Of a stretch of DNA of 64,000 bases, positions 1 through 10,260 are shown piece after piece (position 1 is the stretch's first letter; the number at the start of each line of letters is the position of its first letter). The notes beneath the pieces are model-generated. The model did no database searches. It was not told the origin of the DNA and was given only the letters and a program-made list of their open reading frames with translations. Both the position numbers and the translations under genes were made by a program. Source of the stretch: an uncultured Gammaproteobacteria bacterium (GTDB lineage Bacteria; Pseudomonadota; Gammaproteobacteria; GCA-002705445; GCA-002716945); assembly GCA_902559355.1 (NCBI GenBank), contig CACEHM010000002.1, positions 62,001 to 126,000 of the forward strand, written 5' to 3'.

Positions 1-243
1 ACCTATCAGTTCACCTTTAATATAAAGCTGAGGGAAAGTTGGCCAGTCAGCAAAGTTTGGAAGTTCTTGCATGATTTCTGAATCCAAAATTACATTAACA
101 TACGAAAATTCTTTACCACAACTTTTCAGGGCTTCAACTGTCCTGGATGAAAATCCACACATTGGCATTTGAGGTGTACCTTTCATATAGATTATTACTG
201 GACTCTCTTCTACTTGTTTTTTAATTCTTTCTAATGCTGACAT
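1..243 (-). CDS. grxD: Monothiol glutaredoxin, Grx4 family (3' end cut by window start)
   Basis: Reverse translation MSALERIKKQVEESPVIIYMKGTPQMPMCGFSSRTVEALKSCGKEFSYVNVILDSEIMQELPNFADWPTFPQLYIKGELIG; CGFS active site and WPTFPQLYIKGELIG motif. Confidence 0.95.
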   Translation of the reverse strand, partial: MSALERIKKQVEESPVIIYMKGTPQMPMCGFSSRTVEALKSCGKEFSYVNVILDSEIMQELPNFADWPTFPQLYIKGELIG

Positions 244-278
244 ACTATCTCCTTTATTGAATTATATAACTAGAATGA

Positions 279-2045
279 TCATACATCAACGTTAAGTTGT
301 AACCACCTTTCTAGTAGGGTAAAGTGCCAAAGCTCATTACCATTTAATTTTGTAAAATTATCATTAGGACTTGCGATTAATTTATCAATATATTTTCTAT
401 TATAGATATTTCTTTCTAAAGCAGCATCACTACACAGAATATTCTTACAATAATCATAAAATCTGTTTTTAATTATCTTGAGTGGAGGTACTGGAAAATA
501 GAACTTATCTCTATAAATTACTTCATTTTTAAGGTACTTCTCTGATAGTTTTTTTAAATAATATTTATTTATTTTATTTATTTTATTTTCGCTTTTTACA
601 GATAACATAAATTTAATTAAATCTATATCTAGGAAAGGCACTCTTGCCTCTAATGCATGAGACATAGTCATATTATCAACCCTTTTAACAGGATCATCTA
701 TTATGAGTGTAGACAGCTCTAATCTTAATACTTTATCAAGTACAGGTAAGTCTTGGTCCATTTCTTTAAATTTATTATTGATCTCATTGAATACATTATT
801 AGTACTTATATATTTTTTATTTATTGCATTACAATAATTTTCAAATGTCCTATCGAAATAATACTTAGATAATATCTCTGTATCATTTCTGCCTTGATCT
901 CTCATTATTTGTTCATACCAAAAATAACCTCCGAATACCTCATCTGCTCCTTGACCACTTAATACAACCTTGTTTGACAATGAAACATTCTTTGCTAACA
1001 AGAAAAAAGCTGATGAATCCTGACTGACCATAGGCTCACTCATATTAGATATAACTGTGTCTAGATTATGATATAAATCATCATTGGATATATTATATTT
1101 ATTATGTGACGTTTTAAAATCATCCGCTATTAAATCTGAATAATAAAATTCATTACCAATCTCATTATTTATCGTATTAAACCCAATTGAGTAAGTATTT
1201 AATTCTTCCTTATACTTTTTTGAAATTGCAGTAATTAGACTTGAGTCTAGTCCTCCTGATAACAATATTCCAACTGGAACATCTGCAATATTTAATCTTT
1301 TTTCTACAGCACTATTCAGAAGAACATCAATATTATTGATAATTTCATCATCAGTATATTTTTTTAGTTCGACATTATTGACATCAAAATATTTATGAAG
1401 GTGAGTCTCGCCTGATTTAGTTACATTAAGAGTATGTCCTGGTTCCAATTTTTTTATGCCGTCAATAATTGTATGTGGAGCAGGTACCATAGAATGAATC
1501 GTAAACTGATAGTTCAGGGCGATTGGATTTATTTCAATCTTACTTTTACTACTTAAAATACCTTTCATAGATGACGAGAATACTAACTCACTATTATTTA
1601 TAGAATAATAGAGAGGCTTTATACCTATTCTATCCCTCGCTAAAAAAATATTCTTCTTAGTTAAGTTGTATATGCAAAAGGAAAAAACACCATCATAATG
1701 GTCTACACATTTATCCCCATACTCAATATATGATCTAATTACAACTTCAGTATCACCTGTTGATTTAAAGATATGCCCCTTAGCAATTAGTTTCTCCCTG
1801 ATATCCTTATAGTTATAGATAATGCCATTGAACACGATCACATAATTTTCTACGACCATAGGCTGATTAGACTTATCTGAAGTATCAATAATCGATAATC
1901 TATGATGACCAAGAAATATATCTGTGTTTTTGAATGTTCCTTTTGAGTCTCTTCCTCTATTTGAGATTGAGCTCATTAGATTAGTCAACTTTACATCATT
2001 AAAGGATTTTCCATTAAATTTGAATTCACCACAAATTCCACACAT
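279..2045 (-). CDS. asnB: Asparagine synthase (glutamine-hydrolysing)
   Basis: The ORF extends to 2108, but the Ntn amidotransferase requires MCGICGEF with Cys2, so the start is placed at 2045; SGGLDSSLI PP-loop motif. Confidence 0.93.
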   Translation of the reverse strand: MCGICGEFKFNGKSFNDVKLTNLMSSISNRGRDSKGTFKNTDIFLGHHRLSIIDTSDKSNQPMVVENYVIVFNGIIYNYKDIREKLIAKGHIFKSTGDTEVVIRSYIEYGDKCVDHYDGVFSFCIYNLTKKNIFLARDRIGIKPLYYSINNSELVFSSSMKGILSSKSKIEINPIALNYQFTIHSMVPAPHTIIDGIKKLEPGHTLNVTKSGETHLHKYFDVNNVELKKYTDDEIINNIDVLLNSAVEKRLNIADVPVGILLSGGLDSSLITAISKKYKEELNTYSIGFNTINNEIGNEFYYSDLIADDFKTSHNKYNISNDDLYHNLDTVISNMSEPMVSQDSSAFFLLAKNVSLSNKVVLSGQGADEVFGGYFWYEQIMRDQGRNDTEILSKYYFDRTFENYCNAINKKYISTNNVFNEINNKFKEMDQDLPVLDKVLRLELSTLIIDDPVKRVDNMTMSHALEARVPFLDIDLIKFMLSVKSENKINKINKYYLKKLSEKYLKNEVIYRDKFYFPVPPLKIIKNRFYDYCKNILCSDAALERNIYNRKYIDKLIASPNDNFTKLNGNELWHFTLLERWLQLNVDV

Positions 2046-2128
2046 AATTGAGTTGCATCTCCTGTAGATTAAATATACTACTTCATTTATTATTAAACAT
2101 AATTTCAATCAACAAATGAGGCATATAT

Positions 2129-2746
2129 ATGAATCCTTTATTATCAATAAAAGGTACTATAATTTCAGGTTTTCTACTAGCGGTAGTATTTATAATGATA
2201 CTGACAGACGGAGCTATTCCTATCGAAGCAGAAGGCTATATTAGATGGTTACATTATCTATCAGGGGTCACATGGATAGGTCTTTTGTACTATTTTAATT
2301 TTGTACAAGTTCCAGCAATGGCTAAGGCAACTGCAGATAAGGAGCCCGGACCTGCAGCAATAGGAAAATACGTAGCACCTTTAGCTTTGTTATGGTTCAG
2401 ATGGGGCGCGGTAGTAACATGGGTAACAGGAGCAGCTTACCTAGGGCACCATGGTCAATTCGTAGATGCATTCACATTTGCAGGAGGCTACAGCTCAGTA
2501 ATCGGTGCTGGTGCATGGCTAGGAACAATCATGTTATTTAATGTGTGGGTACTTATTTGGCCAAATCAACAAAAAGTACTAGGTTTAGTGGATGCGACAG
2601 CAGATGAAATTGCAAAAGCAAAGAAAACAGCTTTACTTGCTTCGAGAACTAATACTGCACTGAGCATACCAATGCTCTTGTTTATGGGAGGAGCACATCA
2701 TCCAGGTCTAGTATCATTAGCATCCTTAATAACATTTATTGCTTGA
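2129..2746 (+). CDS. PuuD-like (urate hydroxylase N-terminal domain) integral membrane protein
   Basis: Multi-TM protein with RWLHYLSGVTWIGLLYYFNFVQVP and a GGAHHP tail resembling the membrane domain of PuuD; no cytochrome c domain seen. Confidence 0.7.
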   Translation: MNPLLSIKGTIISGFLLAVVFIMILTDGAIPIEAEGYIRWLHYLSGVTWIGLLYYFNFVQVPAMAKATADKEPGPAAIGKYVAPLALLWFRWGAVVTWVTGAAYLGHHGQFVDAFTFAGGYSSVIGAGAWLGTIMLFNVWVLIWPNQQKVLGLVDATADEIAKAKKTALLASRTNTALSIPMLLFMGGAHHPGLVSLASLITFIA

Positions 2747-2749
2747 TCA

Positions 2750-2785
2750 AAAAAAACCTAACCTGTTTAACAGGTTAGGTTAATT
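2750..2785 (-). terminator. Intrinsic terminator between convergent genes, strongest on the minus strand (porin); possibly bidirectional
   Basis: Perfect inverted repeat AACCTAACCT-GTTTAAC-AGGTTAGGTT (2755-2781); minus strand continues into TTTTTT. Confidence 0.85.
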
Positions 2786-2805
2786 TCTCATAATACTGAA
2801 CTAAA

Positions 2806-3867
2806 TTAAAACTTATGTGTTAGACCAAATCCAGAAGTACTTATATCAGTTCCATCTTGATCAAAATCTTGTTTAGTATAACCAATTGTAATATCTGAGT
2901 GTTTACTTAGATTAATCTTCGCAGAGATACTACGTGTATTATAATCTTGATTAGCTGCTCCCTCTGAGTCGCCTTCGGCAGCAACAAGTTGTAAATCAGT
3001 TGAGCCTATAGCGTAGTGAATACCAAAGGTTTCTATTTGACCATTAGTATTACTTGATGCTACGAAAGTATTTGCCACTTCAAGATCTTCAAGAGATGCA
3101 AATACGCCCATATTTGGCATTACTTTATAAGAAGCAAAGAATTTATCATTACTCTCACTATCGCCCCCAGAGACTTCATTATCATTATATGTTGCATATC
3201 CAAATGTTAAACCACTCATGACCATGTCTTTAAAAGTAATACCAAGAGAATAGTCTCCTCTGTCTGTATTTGTATTGTCATTAGCTGTATTATCTGTCGC
3301 TGCATACATAAACCCAAGTTCTATCGGGCCCATCATTGCATGATAAGCCATAGCACCTTCGAAGTTGCCAGCTATACCGCCTTGTCCTTGACTAAATCCA
3401 CCATGAGAGTTTAATGCGATAGCAGTATCCATATTGGTATCAAATTGCCCCATTGTTTTATATGGAGCTTCAAATGTACCAGCACCTATGTAACCTAAAG
3501 GTGTCATAAAGCCAAGATTACCTATATGCATATCAAATGTTTGACAGCCATTTGCATTATTAGTTCCACAGTTATTACCTGCACCACTTGTACCATCACC
3601 GATATCGAATTTATATTCTAAGTTTCCGACGATATTTCCAGATTTAATTTTAAGACCCAATCTACTTTTACCGCCACCATCATCTAATCTTTGAACTGAT
3701 CCCGATGTTTTATCATATCCTATGTATAATCTTCCATAGAAATGAACTCCGGAAGATGCCTTAGCTGAAGAAGCATGGTTATGTTCACCACCACTCATTG
3801 CTTGACCGCCAGCATAAGATAAAGATGAAAGGCCCATAAGTAGTACTAAACTTAATAGTTTTTTCAT
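2806..3867 (-). CDS. Gram-negative outer-membrane porin
   Basis: Signal peptide MKKLLSLVLLMGLSSLSYAG, VHFYGRLYIGYD start, beta-strand-rich repeats, C-terminal ...GFGLTHKF ending in Phe. Confidence 0.85.
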   Translation of the reverse strand: MKKLLSLVLLMGLSSLSYAGGQAMSGGEHNHASSAKASSGVHFYGRLYIGYDKTSGSVQRLDDGGGKSRLGLKIKSGNIVGNLEYKFDIGDGTSGAGNNCGTNNANGCQTFDMHIGNLGFMTPLGYIGAGTFEAPYKTMGQFDTNMDTAIALNSHGGFSQGQGGIAGNFEGAMAYHAMMGPIELGFMYAATDNTANDNTNTDRGDYSLGITFKDMVMSGLTFGYATYNDNEVSGGDSESNDKFFASYKVMPNMGVFASLEDLEVANTFVASSNTNGQIETFGIHYAIGSTDLQLVAAEGDSEGAANQDYNTRSISAKINLSKHSDITIGYTKQDFDQDGTDISTSGFGLTHKF

Positions 3868-3926
3868 GTTTTCCCCTATTGTTTAACGTTAACATGACTA
3901 TAATAAGGGAAATTGCACCAAAAATA

Positions 3927-3938
3927 CACATTAATGTG
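3927..3938. promoter_or_regulatory. Operator-like perfect palindrome CACATTAATGTG in the divergent porin/argD intergenic region
   Basis: 12-bp perfect palindrome read directly; flanked by TGCAC (3914-3918) and GTGCA (3936-3940). Confidence 0.35.
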
Positions 3939-4010
3939 CATCTTAAGTGAATTATCAGCTATATCTAGTATTCTTGATAATTTAATATAGAATACATTTT
4001 TCATGCGAAA

Positions 4011-5192
4011 ATGATGAATATGAAAAGTAATATAATGCCAACCTATAACAGAAAACCTGTTTCCTTTGTAAAAGGAGAGGGAGTTTATCTTTACGATAAT
4101 AAAGGGAAAAAATATCTAGATGCATTGTGTGGATTAGCGGTTACAAGTCTGGGGCACTCTAATCCAAAAATTACTGAAGCTATAAAAAAACAATCTCAAG
4201 AATTAATACACACATCAAATGCATTTCAAATTGATAGCCAAGAGAAGTTAGCAAAAAGACTATGCCAACTCACAGGAATGGAAAATTCCTTTTTTTGTAA
4301 CTCAGGTGCTGAGGCCGTTGAAGCAGCATTAAAAATAGCAAGAAAGTATGGCCACGACAGAGGTTATGAAAATCCAAAGATAGTTGTAATGTCAAATAGT
4401 TTCCATGGCAGGACAATGGGAGCAATGAGCGTAACATCTAACGAAGCTTCTCATCTAGCATTTGGACCTGTTTTAGAAGGGCTCGTAAGAGTAAAGTTTA
4501 ATGATATTAATGAGCTCAAAGAGGTCCTAACATCACATAAAGATATTGCTGCAATTCTATTGGAACCTATTCAAGGTGAAGGGGGTATCATTTCTTGTAG
4601 TGATGATTATATGAAAGAACTCAGTGATATGTGCATAGCTAACAAAATACTCCTTATGGCTGATGAAGTTCAATCTGGTTTTTGTAGAACAGGGAAATGG
4701 TTTAGTTATCAACATTTTAATGTATTACCTGATGTTGTCATGGTAGCAAAAGCACTTGGAAATGGTGTTCCGATAGGAGCTTGTCTAGCTAGAGGAGATG
4801 CAGCCAAAGTATTAAGCGCAGGTATGCATGGCTCAACATTTGGAGGAAATTATTTATCTACATCTGTCGGTTTATGTATTCTGGATATTATGAGAGATGA
4901 ACACATATGCAATCATGTGAGAGCAATAACTTCAACGATGAAAAATGCTGTACATTCAAAAATAAAAGATCTTAAAGCTGTATCAGATATTAGGATCTAT
5001 GGAATGATGATTGGTATAGAACTAGATTGCAACTGCACGGAACTAGTTGTGAAAGCATTAGAAAAAGGTTTAGTATTGAATGTAACCAAAGATAGAATAA
5101 TCAGATTACTTCCTCCTCTAATATGTGAAGAGCAACATATTTTGAATATTGTTGATATTATTGAACAGCTAATCAAAGAAAATTATGAATAA
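4011..5192 (+). CDS. argD: Acetylornithine aminotransferase family
   Basis: Class-III aminotransferase motifs NSGAEAVEAALKIARKYG, ADEVQSGFCRTG, MVAKALGNGVPIGA; adjacent to argF. Confidence 0.9.
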   Translation: MMNMKSNIMPTYNRKPVSFVKGEGVYLYDNKGKKYLDALCGLAVTSLGHSNPKITEAIKKQSQELIHTSNAFQIDSQEKLAKRLCQLTGMENSFFCNSGAEAVEAALKIARKYGHDRGYENPKIVVMSNSFHGRTMGAMSVTSNEASHLAFGPVLEGLVRVKFNDINELKEVLTSHKDIAAILLEPIQGEGGIISCSDDYMKELSDMCIANKILLMADEVQSGFCRTGKWFSYQHFNVLPDVVMVAKALGNGVPIGACLARGDAAKVLSAGMHGSTFGGNYLSTSVGLCILDIMRDEHICNHVRAITSTMKNAVHSKIKDLKAVSDIRIYGMMIGIELDCNCTELVVKALEKGLVLNVTKDRIIRLLPPLICEEQHILNIVDIIEQLIKENYE

Positions 5193-6093
5193 AAGAGATT
5201 TCAAATCTTTAATAGATATAAATACTCAAGAATTCTTGAAGATTATTCAAAGAGCAATTGATTTTAAAGAACTAGATAAATTAAATAAAATACCTAGACC
5301 ATTCTTGAATAAGACATTAGCAATGATATTCAAGAAAAATTCTACTAGGACGAGAGTATCATTTGAAACTGCAATGTATAAGTTGGGCGGACATGCAATA
5401 TTTTTATCCGAAGATTCCTCTCAATTAAAAAGAGGTGAGGATATTTCTGACACTGCTCAAGTGCTTTCAGGTATGGTCGATTTAATTATGATGAGAACGA
5501 ATACTCATGATGAAATTAAGAAACTTGCAAAATTTTCCTCAGTTCCTGTAATTAATGGTTTATGTAACCTTTTTCATCCCTGTCAGTTACTAGCTGATAT
5601 GCAGACAGTAGCAGAGACAAAAGGAAATGATTTTTCCAAGATGACAATTGCATGGATTGGAGATGGCAACAACATGTGTAACTCTTATATCAATGCATCC
5701 AAGTTATTAAACTTTAAACTCAATATATCAACGCCAAACGGTTATGAACCTGATTCGTATACTCTTGAAAAATTTGGTGATAATGTCGAATTATGTGACA
5801 TCCCTGGTACTGCTGCTAATAATGCTGACATAGTAACTACGGATGTATGGACAAGTATGGGTGATGAACAAGAAAATGAAGAAAGAAAAAAAATATTCAA
5901 AAGTTACCAAGTAAATATGAATTTAATGTCAAAAGCTAAAAAAGATGCAATATTTTTACATTGTTTACCTGCGCATAGAGGTGAGGAGATTGACGATATC
6001 ATCCTTGATTCAGATTTTAGCGCTGTTTGGCAACAAGCTCATAATAGACTTTATAGTAGTATGGCTTTAATTGAATTTTTGTTATCTGACTAA
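5185..6093 (+). CDS. argF: Ornithine carbamoyltransferase
   Basis: KKNSTRTRVSFE carbamoyl-phosphate motif, FHPCQLLAD, HCLPAHRGEE. Confidence 0.95.
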   Translation: MNKRDFKSLIDINTQEFLKIIQRAIDFKELDKLNKIPRPFLNKTLAMIFKKNSTRTRVSFETAMYKLGGHAIFLSEDSSQLKRGEDISDTAQVLSGMVDLIMMRTNTHDEIKKLAKFSSVPVINGLCNLFHPCQLLADMQTVAETKGNDFSKMTIAWIGDGNNMCNSYINASKLLNFKLNISTPNGYEPDSYTLEKFGDNVELCDIPGTAANNADIVTTDVWTSMGDEQENEERKKIFKSYQVNMNLMSKAKKDAIFLHCLPAHRGEEIDDIILDSDFSAVWQQAHNRLYSSMALIEFLLSD

Positions 6094-6095
6094 GA

Positions 6096-7814
6096 CTAAA
6101 GATTACTTATTAACTTTTCTCTTAGTAATCTATCATTAGATTTTAAAATTGCATTAACTTTCTTCTTAATTTTATTAATATTACTATTTAGGATAATATC
6201 TTTTACCTCAGGTATTGCTTGAGGATGCATACTAAAAGATTCTAATCCAAGACCTAGAAGTAACTTTGTATATGATTTTTCTCCTGCCATTTCACCGCAA
6301 ACAGTTACATCTATACTAGATTTATTACATGATTCAATAACTTTTTTTATTAAAGACAATACTGCTGGATTAGTAGGATCATATAGACTCGATACTTCAT
6401 CATCAATTCGATCTATTGCAAGCGTATATTGAATCAAATCATTTGTACCAATAGACATGAAATCTACATGTTTAGCTAGCTCATCAGCTTGTAATGCACA
6501 TGCAGGAACTTCAATCATAATTCCAAGTTCATATTTATTTGTGAATTTCTTTCTTTCTTTTTTCAATTCTAATTTTGCATTATTTATTAATTCTTTTGTT
6601 TTGATAATTTCATTGAGGGATGTGATCATGGGTATCAATATCCTTAATGAATTATTATATCCAGCTCTCAACATAGCTTTGATTTGGGTCTGAAATATAT
6701 TTTTTTCAGCAAGACTATATCTTATTCCTCTGAGTCCAAGTGCAGGGTTTTTGGCTATATCTCCAACTTTTATGTTTTCAGATACTTCTTTGTCTGAACC
6801 AATGTCTAGTGTTCTTAGTGTGACCGGCTTATTTTTCATTGCTTTGAAAACTTTCGTATAAACAGACATTTGTTCTTTTTCTGATGGAAGATCACTTCTA
6901 TTCATATATAAATATTCAGTTCGATATAATCCTATTCCATCACAATCACTATTTAAAAACTTTACTTCGTCTGATAATTCTAAATTAGACATAATATTTA
7001 TTTTTATTCCATCATCAGTAAGTGACTTTTTCTTTAAAACTTTCCTTAAATTTTTTTGTAATGAATATCTGTGTGATTGAATACCTTCAAAATATTCAAG
7101 TTCAAATTGGTCTGGATTGACAATAATAATTTCGTTATCTAAATCCATAATAATATCATCATTATTATGAATTATTTCTTTTGATGATTCTGCTTTAACT
7201 ATCATTGGTAAAGAAAGACTTTTACTTAATATTGCAGTATGAGACGATTTACTACCATGGGATGTTATTACGCCCGAACCTTGCTTTTGATAAATATCAA
7301 TAACATCTTTTGGTGTTATTTCATCAGTAACAACAACCTTATTTTCTAAACTAATCTTACTATATATGTCCTCTTTTTTATCCGAGTGTAGAAGATCTAG
7401 TAAGCTTATTACCATTTGTTTTATATCTATTAATCTTTCCTTTATATATTTATCTTTAATATCATCAAAAGATTTTTTAATACTCTTATATTCGATTGCA
7501 ATTGCCCAATTTGCTGTATACAAATTATTTTCAATCATTTCAATAATATGTGCCTGGAAATCTTGATCTTCAATAAAGAACAATTGCGTATCCATAAGTT
7601 TAGCCATTGGCAAATTATCTTTAATTTTTTCTTTAGACTTCTTGTACTCTTCCTTGATACTAGCTAGCGATTTTAGAAATCTTTTAGTTTCAATTTTTAC
7701 TTGAGATTTTTTGATAAAAGACGGCGCATAGTTAATATCATCTTTACTAATTAAAATTGCTTTTCCTATGCATATGCCTGTGGATACACTTAACCCTTTA
7801 ATAATTATGCTCAT
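6096..7814 (-). CDS. ptsI: Phosphoenolpyruvate-protein phosphotransferase (PTS enzyme I)
   Basis: SHGSKSSHTAILSKSLSLPMI phospho-His region, GLYRTEYLYMNR, GTNDLIQYTLAIDR, TVCGEMAGE; no GAF domain. Confidence 0.93.
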   Translation of the reverse strand: MSIIIKGLSVSTGICIGKAILISKDDINYAPSFIKKSQVKIETKRFLKSLASIKEEYKKSKEKIKDNLPMAKLMDTQLFFIEDQDFQAHIIEMIENNLYTANWAIAIEYKSIKKSFDDIKDKYIKERLIDIKQMVISLLDLLHSDKKEDIYSKISLENKVVVTDEITPKDVIDIYQKQGSGVITSHGSKSSHTAILSKSLSLPMIVKAESSKEIIHNNDDIIMDLDNEIIIVNPDQFELEYFEGIQSHRYSLQKNLRKVLKKKSLTDDGIKINIMSNLELSDEVKFLNSDCDGIGLYRTEYLYMNRSDLPSEKEQMSVYTKVFKAMKNKPVTLRTLDIGSDKEVSENIKVGDIAKNPALGLRGIRYSLAEKNIFQTQIKAMLRAGYNNSLRILIPMITSLNEIIKTKELINNAKLELKKERKKFTNKYELGIMIEVPACALQADELAKHVDFMSIGTNDLIQYTLAIDRIDDEVSSLYDPTNPAVLSLIKKVIESCNKSSIDVTVCGEMAGEKSYTKLLLGLGLESFSMHPQAIPEVKDIILNSNINKIKKKVNAILKSNDRLLREKLISNL

Positions 7815-8080
7815 AAATCTTCATCAAATTTATTTTGAAATAGTTTTTCTATAGAAATCATTGCTTGAATTTCATCATTACCTTCAACAGTGATATTTAT
7901 AATAGAGTCTCTTGAAGCAGACAGCATAAGTATTTTCATTATACTTCTAGCATCTGCCTGTTTGTCATCTTTTACAAGAGTAATGTCAGATACGAATTTA
8001 TTTGCTATGAAAACCAATTTTGCAGCTGCTCTTGCATGAAGCCCAAGTTTGTTTAATACTTGTAAATCTTTAGTAATCAT
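7811..8080 (-). CDS. ptsH: HPr family phosphocarrier protein
   Basis: 89 aa, GLHARAAAKLV phospho-His motif and ARSIMKILML regulatory serine region. Confidence 0.93.
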   Translation of the reverse strand: MITKDLQVLNKLGLHARAAAKLVFIANKFVSDITLVKDDKQADARSIMKILMLSASRDSIINITVEGNDEIQAMISIEKLFQNKFDEDL

Positions 8081-8084
8081 ATTT

Positions 8085-8465
8085 CTATAGATTCATGATA
8101 CCGTCAATACCTCCCTCGATTGCTTTTTCAGCAAGATTTTCAAGGGAATATTTAGGGTAGTTAAAAACATTTAAAATCATTGATAAATTCAATCCTGCTA
8201 CAACTCTAATCTTCTGATGTTTAATAGATTTAGCAATATTAGATGGAGTAGTTCCAATTATATCTGTTAAAACTAAAACTCCCTTTCCTTTATCTAAAAA
8301 ATTGACATATTTTTGACCTAGTTGGATTACATCATTAGGTTGATCAAAATTATCAACCGATAATAACTCAACGCGAAAAGGATTATTTCCATATACAGAA
8401 GTCGCAGTAAGCAGCATTTGCTTTCCAATATCACTATGGGTAATTATCAATATACCTACGTTCAT
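8085..8465 (-). CDS. PTS mannose-type EIIA domain protein
   Basis: MNVGILIITHSDIGKQML with the active-site His; VLVLTDIIGTTPSNIAKSI typical of EIIA-Man. Confidence 0.85.
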   Translation of the reverse strand: MNVGILIITHSDIGKQMLLTATSVYGNNPFRVELLSVDNFDQPNDVIQLGQKYVNFLDKGKGVLVLTDIIGTTPSNIAKSIKHQKIRVVAGLNLSMILNVFNYPKYSLENLAEKAIEGGIDGIMNL

Positions 8466-8924
8466 CTATATAAATATCAAGTCAGTTGATTCCAAACAAT
8501 TTAATATTTCTTCACTATTTCTGGCGCTTCGCAGCTTTTTCCTATTTGATATTTTATCAAGGATCTCGCTTAAACATGCCAACAGAGTAAGATGATTTTC
8601 TGTCTCTTCAGTAGGCACAATTAAACAAACAACAATATCTACATCAAGGCTATCAATATTATCAAAGTCAATTGGGTTATCTAGTATAATTACTGAAACA
8701 AATGGATGATTAATGCCTTTAATTCTTGCATGAGGTATAGCTACGCCATTGCCAACTGATGTAGATCCTAATTTTTCTCTTTCGTATAAACCAGCAAATA
8801 TCTCGTCAGTACTAATCCCAGAAGACTTACTTAATAATAAAGACAATCTTTGTAATATACTTTTTTTAGTTCTACAGTCATCATTTATGCTTATTTGAGA
8901 GTCATCTAGTTTAATATTTATCAT
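8466..8924 (-). CDS. ptsN: Nitrogen-regulatory PTS EIIA(Ntr)
   Basis: GVAIPHARIKGINHPFVSV active-site His motif; next to rpoN. Confidence 0.92.
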   Translation of the reverse strand: MINIKLDDSQISINDDCRTKKSILQRLSLLLSKSSGISTDEIFAGLYEREKLGSTSVGNGVAIPHARIKGINHPFVSVIILDNPIDFDNIDSLDVDIVVCLIVPTEETENHLTLLACLSEILDKISNRKKLRSARNSEEILNCLESTDLIFI

Positions 8925-8925
8925 T

Positions 8926-10260
8926 TCAATTCTTAACTCTTCTTTCTGTTGATTTTTCTATATTTAATCTCTCTCTATATTTCGTCACTGTCCTTCTGGC
9001 CACAGAAATTCCCTGATCTTCGAAGTATTTTGAAATTTGACTATCGCTTGAAGGCTTCATTTTATCCTCATTTTTTATGATTTCGTCAATCATTTTCATT
9101 ATCGCTTTCGAAGATACCATTTTACCAGTATCAGTGCTTAATTCTGACGAAAAGAAATACTTAAGTTCATATACTCCTCTAGGAGTTTGTACATATTTAT
9201 TATTGGTAGCCCTTGATACTGTAGATTCATGTATATCTAAAGAATTAGATATTTCTTTTAAGGTCATTGGGACTATTCCAATATCACCATCATTTAAAAA
9301 TCTTGACTGCCTTTTAAATATCTCATTACATACATTAAGTATGGTAATGTTTCTATTGCTGATAGATTTAATAATAAATTTTGCTTGATTATAGTTTTTT
9401 TCTAAATAATCTTTATCTGACTTAATTTTACTATCTCTCATCAATGAAATATATTCCCTATTCATAGTGAGCACAGGAGTATTCTTTGTTGATTCAACTA
9501 TCCACTGATTATTTCTTTTAAATATTATTACATCAGGATAGATATGATAAGTATTAAGCTTTTTAGAGATTATTAATCCTGGTTTTGGATTAAGTCTCTT
9601 TAAAAGAGCTAGAGTTTTTTCATTGGAAATTTCGTTATTATTTATTAATTTGACTATTCTATCAAAATTTAACTTTTCGTTAATATCTACTCCTTTAAGA
9701 GTATCCAGTATATGTTTTGCATCATCATAATAATTTGATTCTTTATGGTAATGATCTAGCTGAATATTTAACGAGTCACATAGGTCAATAGCACAGGTAC
9801 CAATAGGATCAAATCTTTGAAGGGTATGAAGTATATAGAATATATCTTGAAAAGATACTTCACTTATTCTGTTAGCTTGTATGAATATCTCTCTTAGATC
9901 TTCAGTTAGATAGCCGTTATCATCGACACAATCAATTATTATTAAAGCTACTTTTTTTTCTTCTTCAGAAAATGAAGACGTATCAAGCTGTTTATATAAA
10001 TATTCTCTTAAATTATCTGAGTCATGGTGATAGCTTAATATATCCTCAATATCAGCATTATTAGATCTTACAGAATGTTCTAAGTTATAACTAGGTTCCA
10101 TATCTATTTCTTTTTCAAGAAAAGGATTCTCAAGAATAATATTTTCTATTTCTTTGTGTAGGTCAAGAGAGTTTAGTTGTAAAATATTAATTGCTTGTCT
10201 TGTCTGGTGTGACAAGACTTTTTTTTGTTTTAGTTGAGTAGATTGTTTAAGTTTATTCAT
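8926..10260 (-). CDS. rpoN: RNA polymerase sigma-54 factor
   Basis: N-terminal QTRQAINILQLNSLDL, HESTVSRATNNKYVQTPRG, RpoN box ARRTVTKYRE. Confidence 0.96.
   Translation of the reverse strand: MNKLKQSTQLKQKKVLSHQTRQAINILQLNSLDLHKEIENIILENPFLEKEIDMEPSYNLEHSVRSNNADIEDILSYHHDSDNLREYLYKQLDTSSFSEEEKKVALIIIDCVDDNGYLTEDLREIFIQANRISEVSFQDIFYILHTLQRFDPIGTCAIDLCDSLNIQLDHYHKESNYYDDAKHILDTLKGVDINEKLNFDRIVKLINNNEISNEKTLALLKRLNPKPGLIISKKLNTYHIYPDVIIFKRNNQWIVESTKNTPVLTMNREYISLMRDSKIKSDKDYLEKNYNQAKFIIKSISNRNITILNVCNEIFKRQSRFLNDGDIGIVPMTLKEISNSLDIHESTVSRATNNKYVQTPRGVYELKYFFSSELSTDTGKMVSSKAIMKMIDEIIKNEDKMKPSSDSQISKYFEDQGISVARRTVTKYRERLNIEKSTERRVKN

Noticed and set aside
8926-10260. Sigma-54 (-24/-12) promoters elsewhere in the window
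   Set aside because: A few TGGCAC strings occur, but none had a convincing TTGC at the required spacing.
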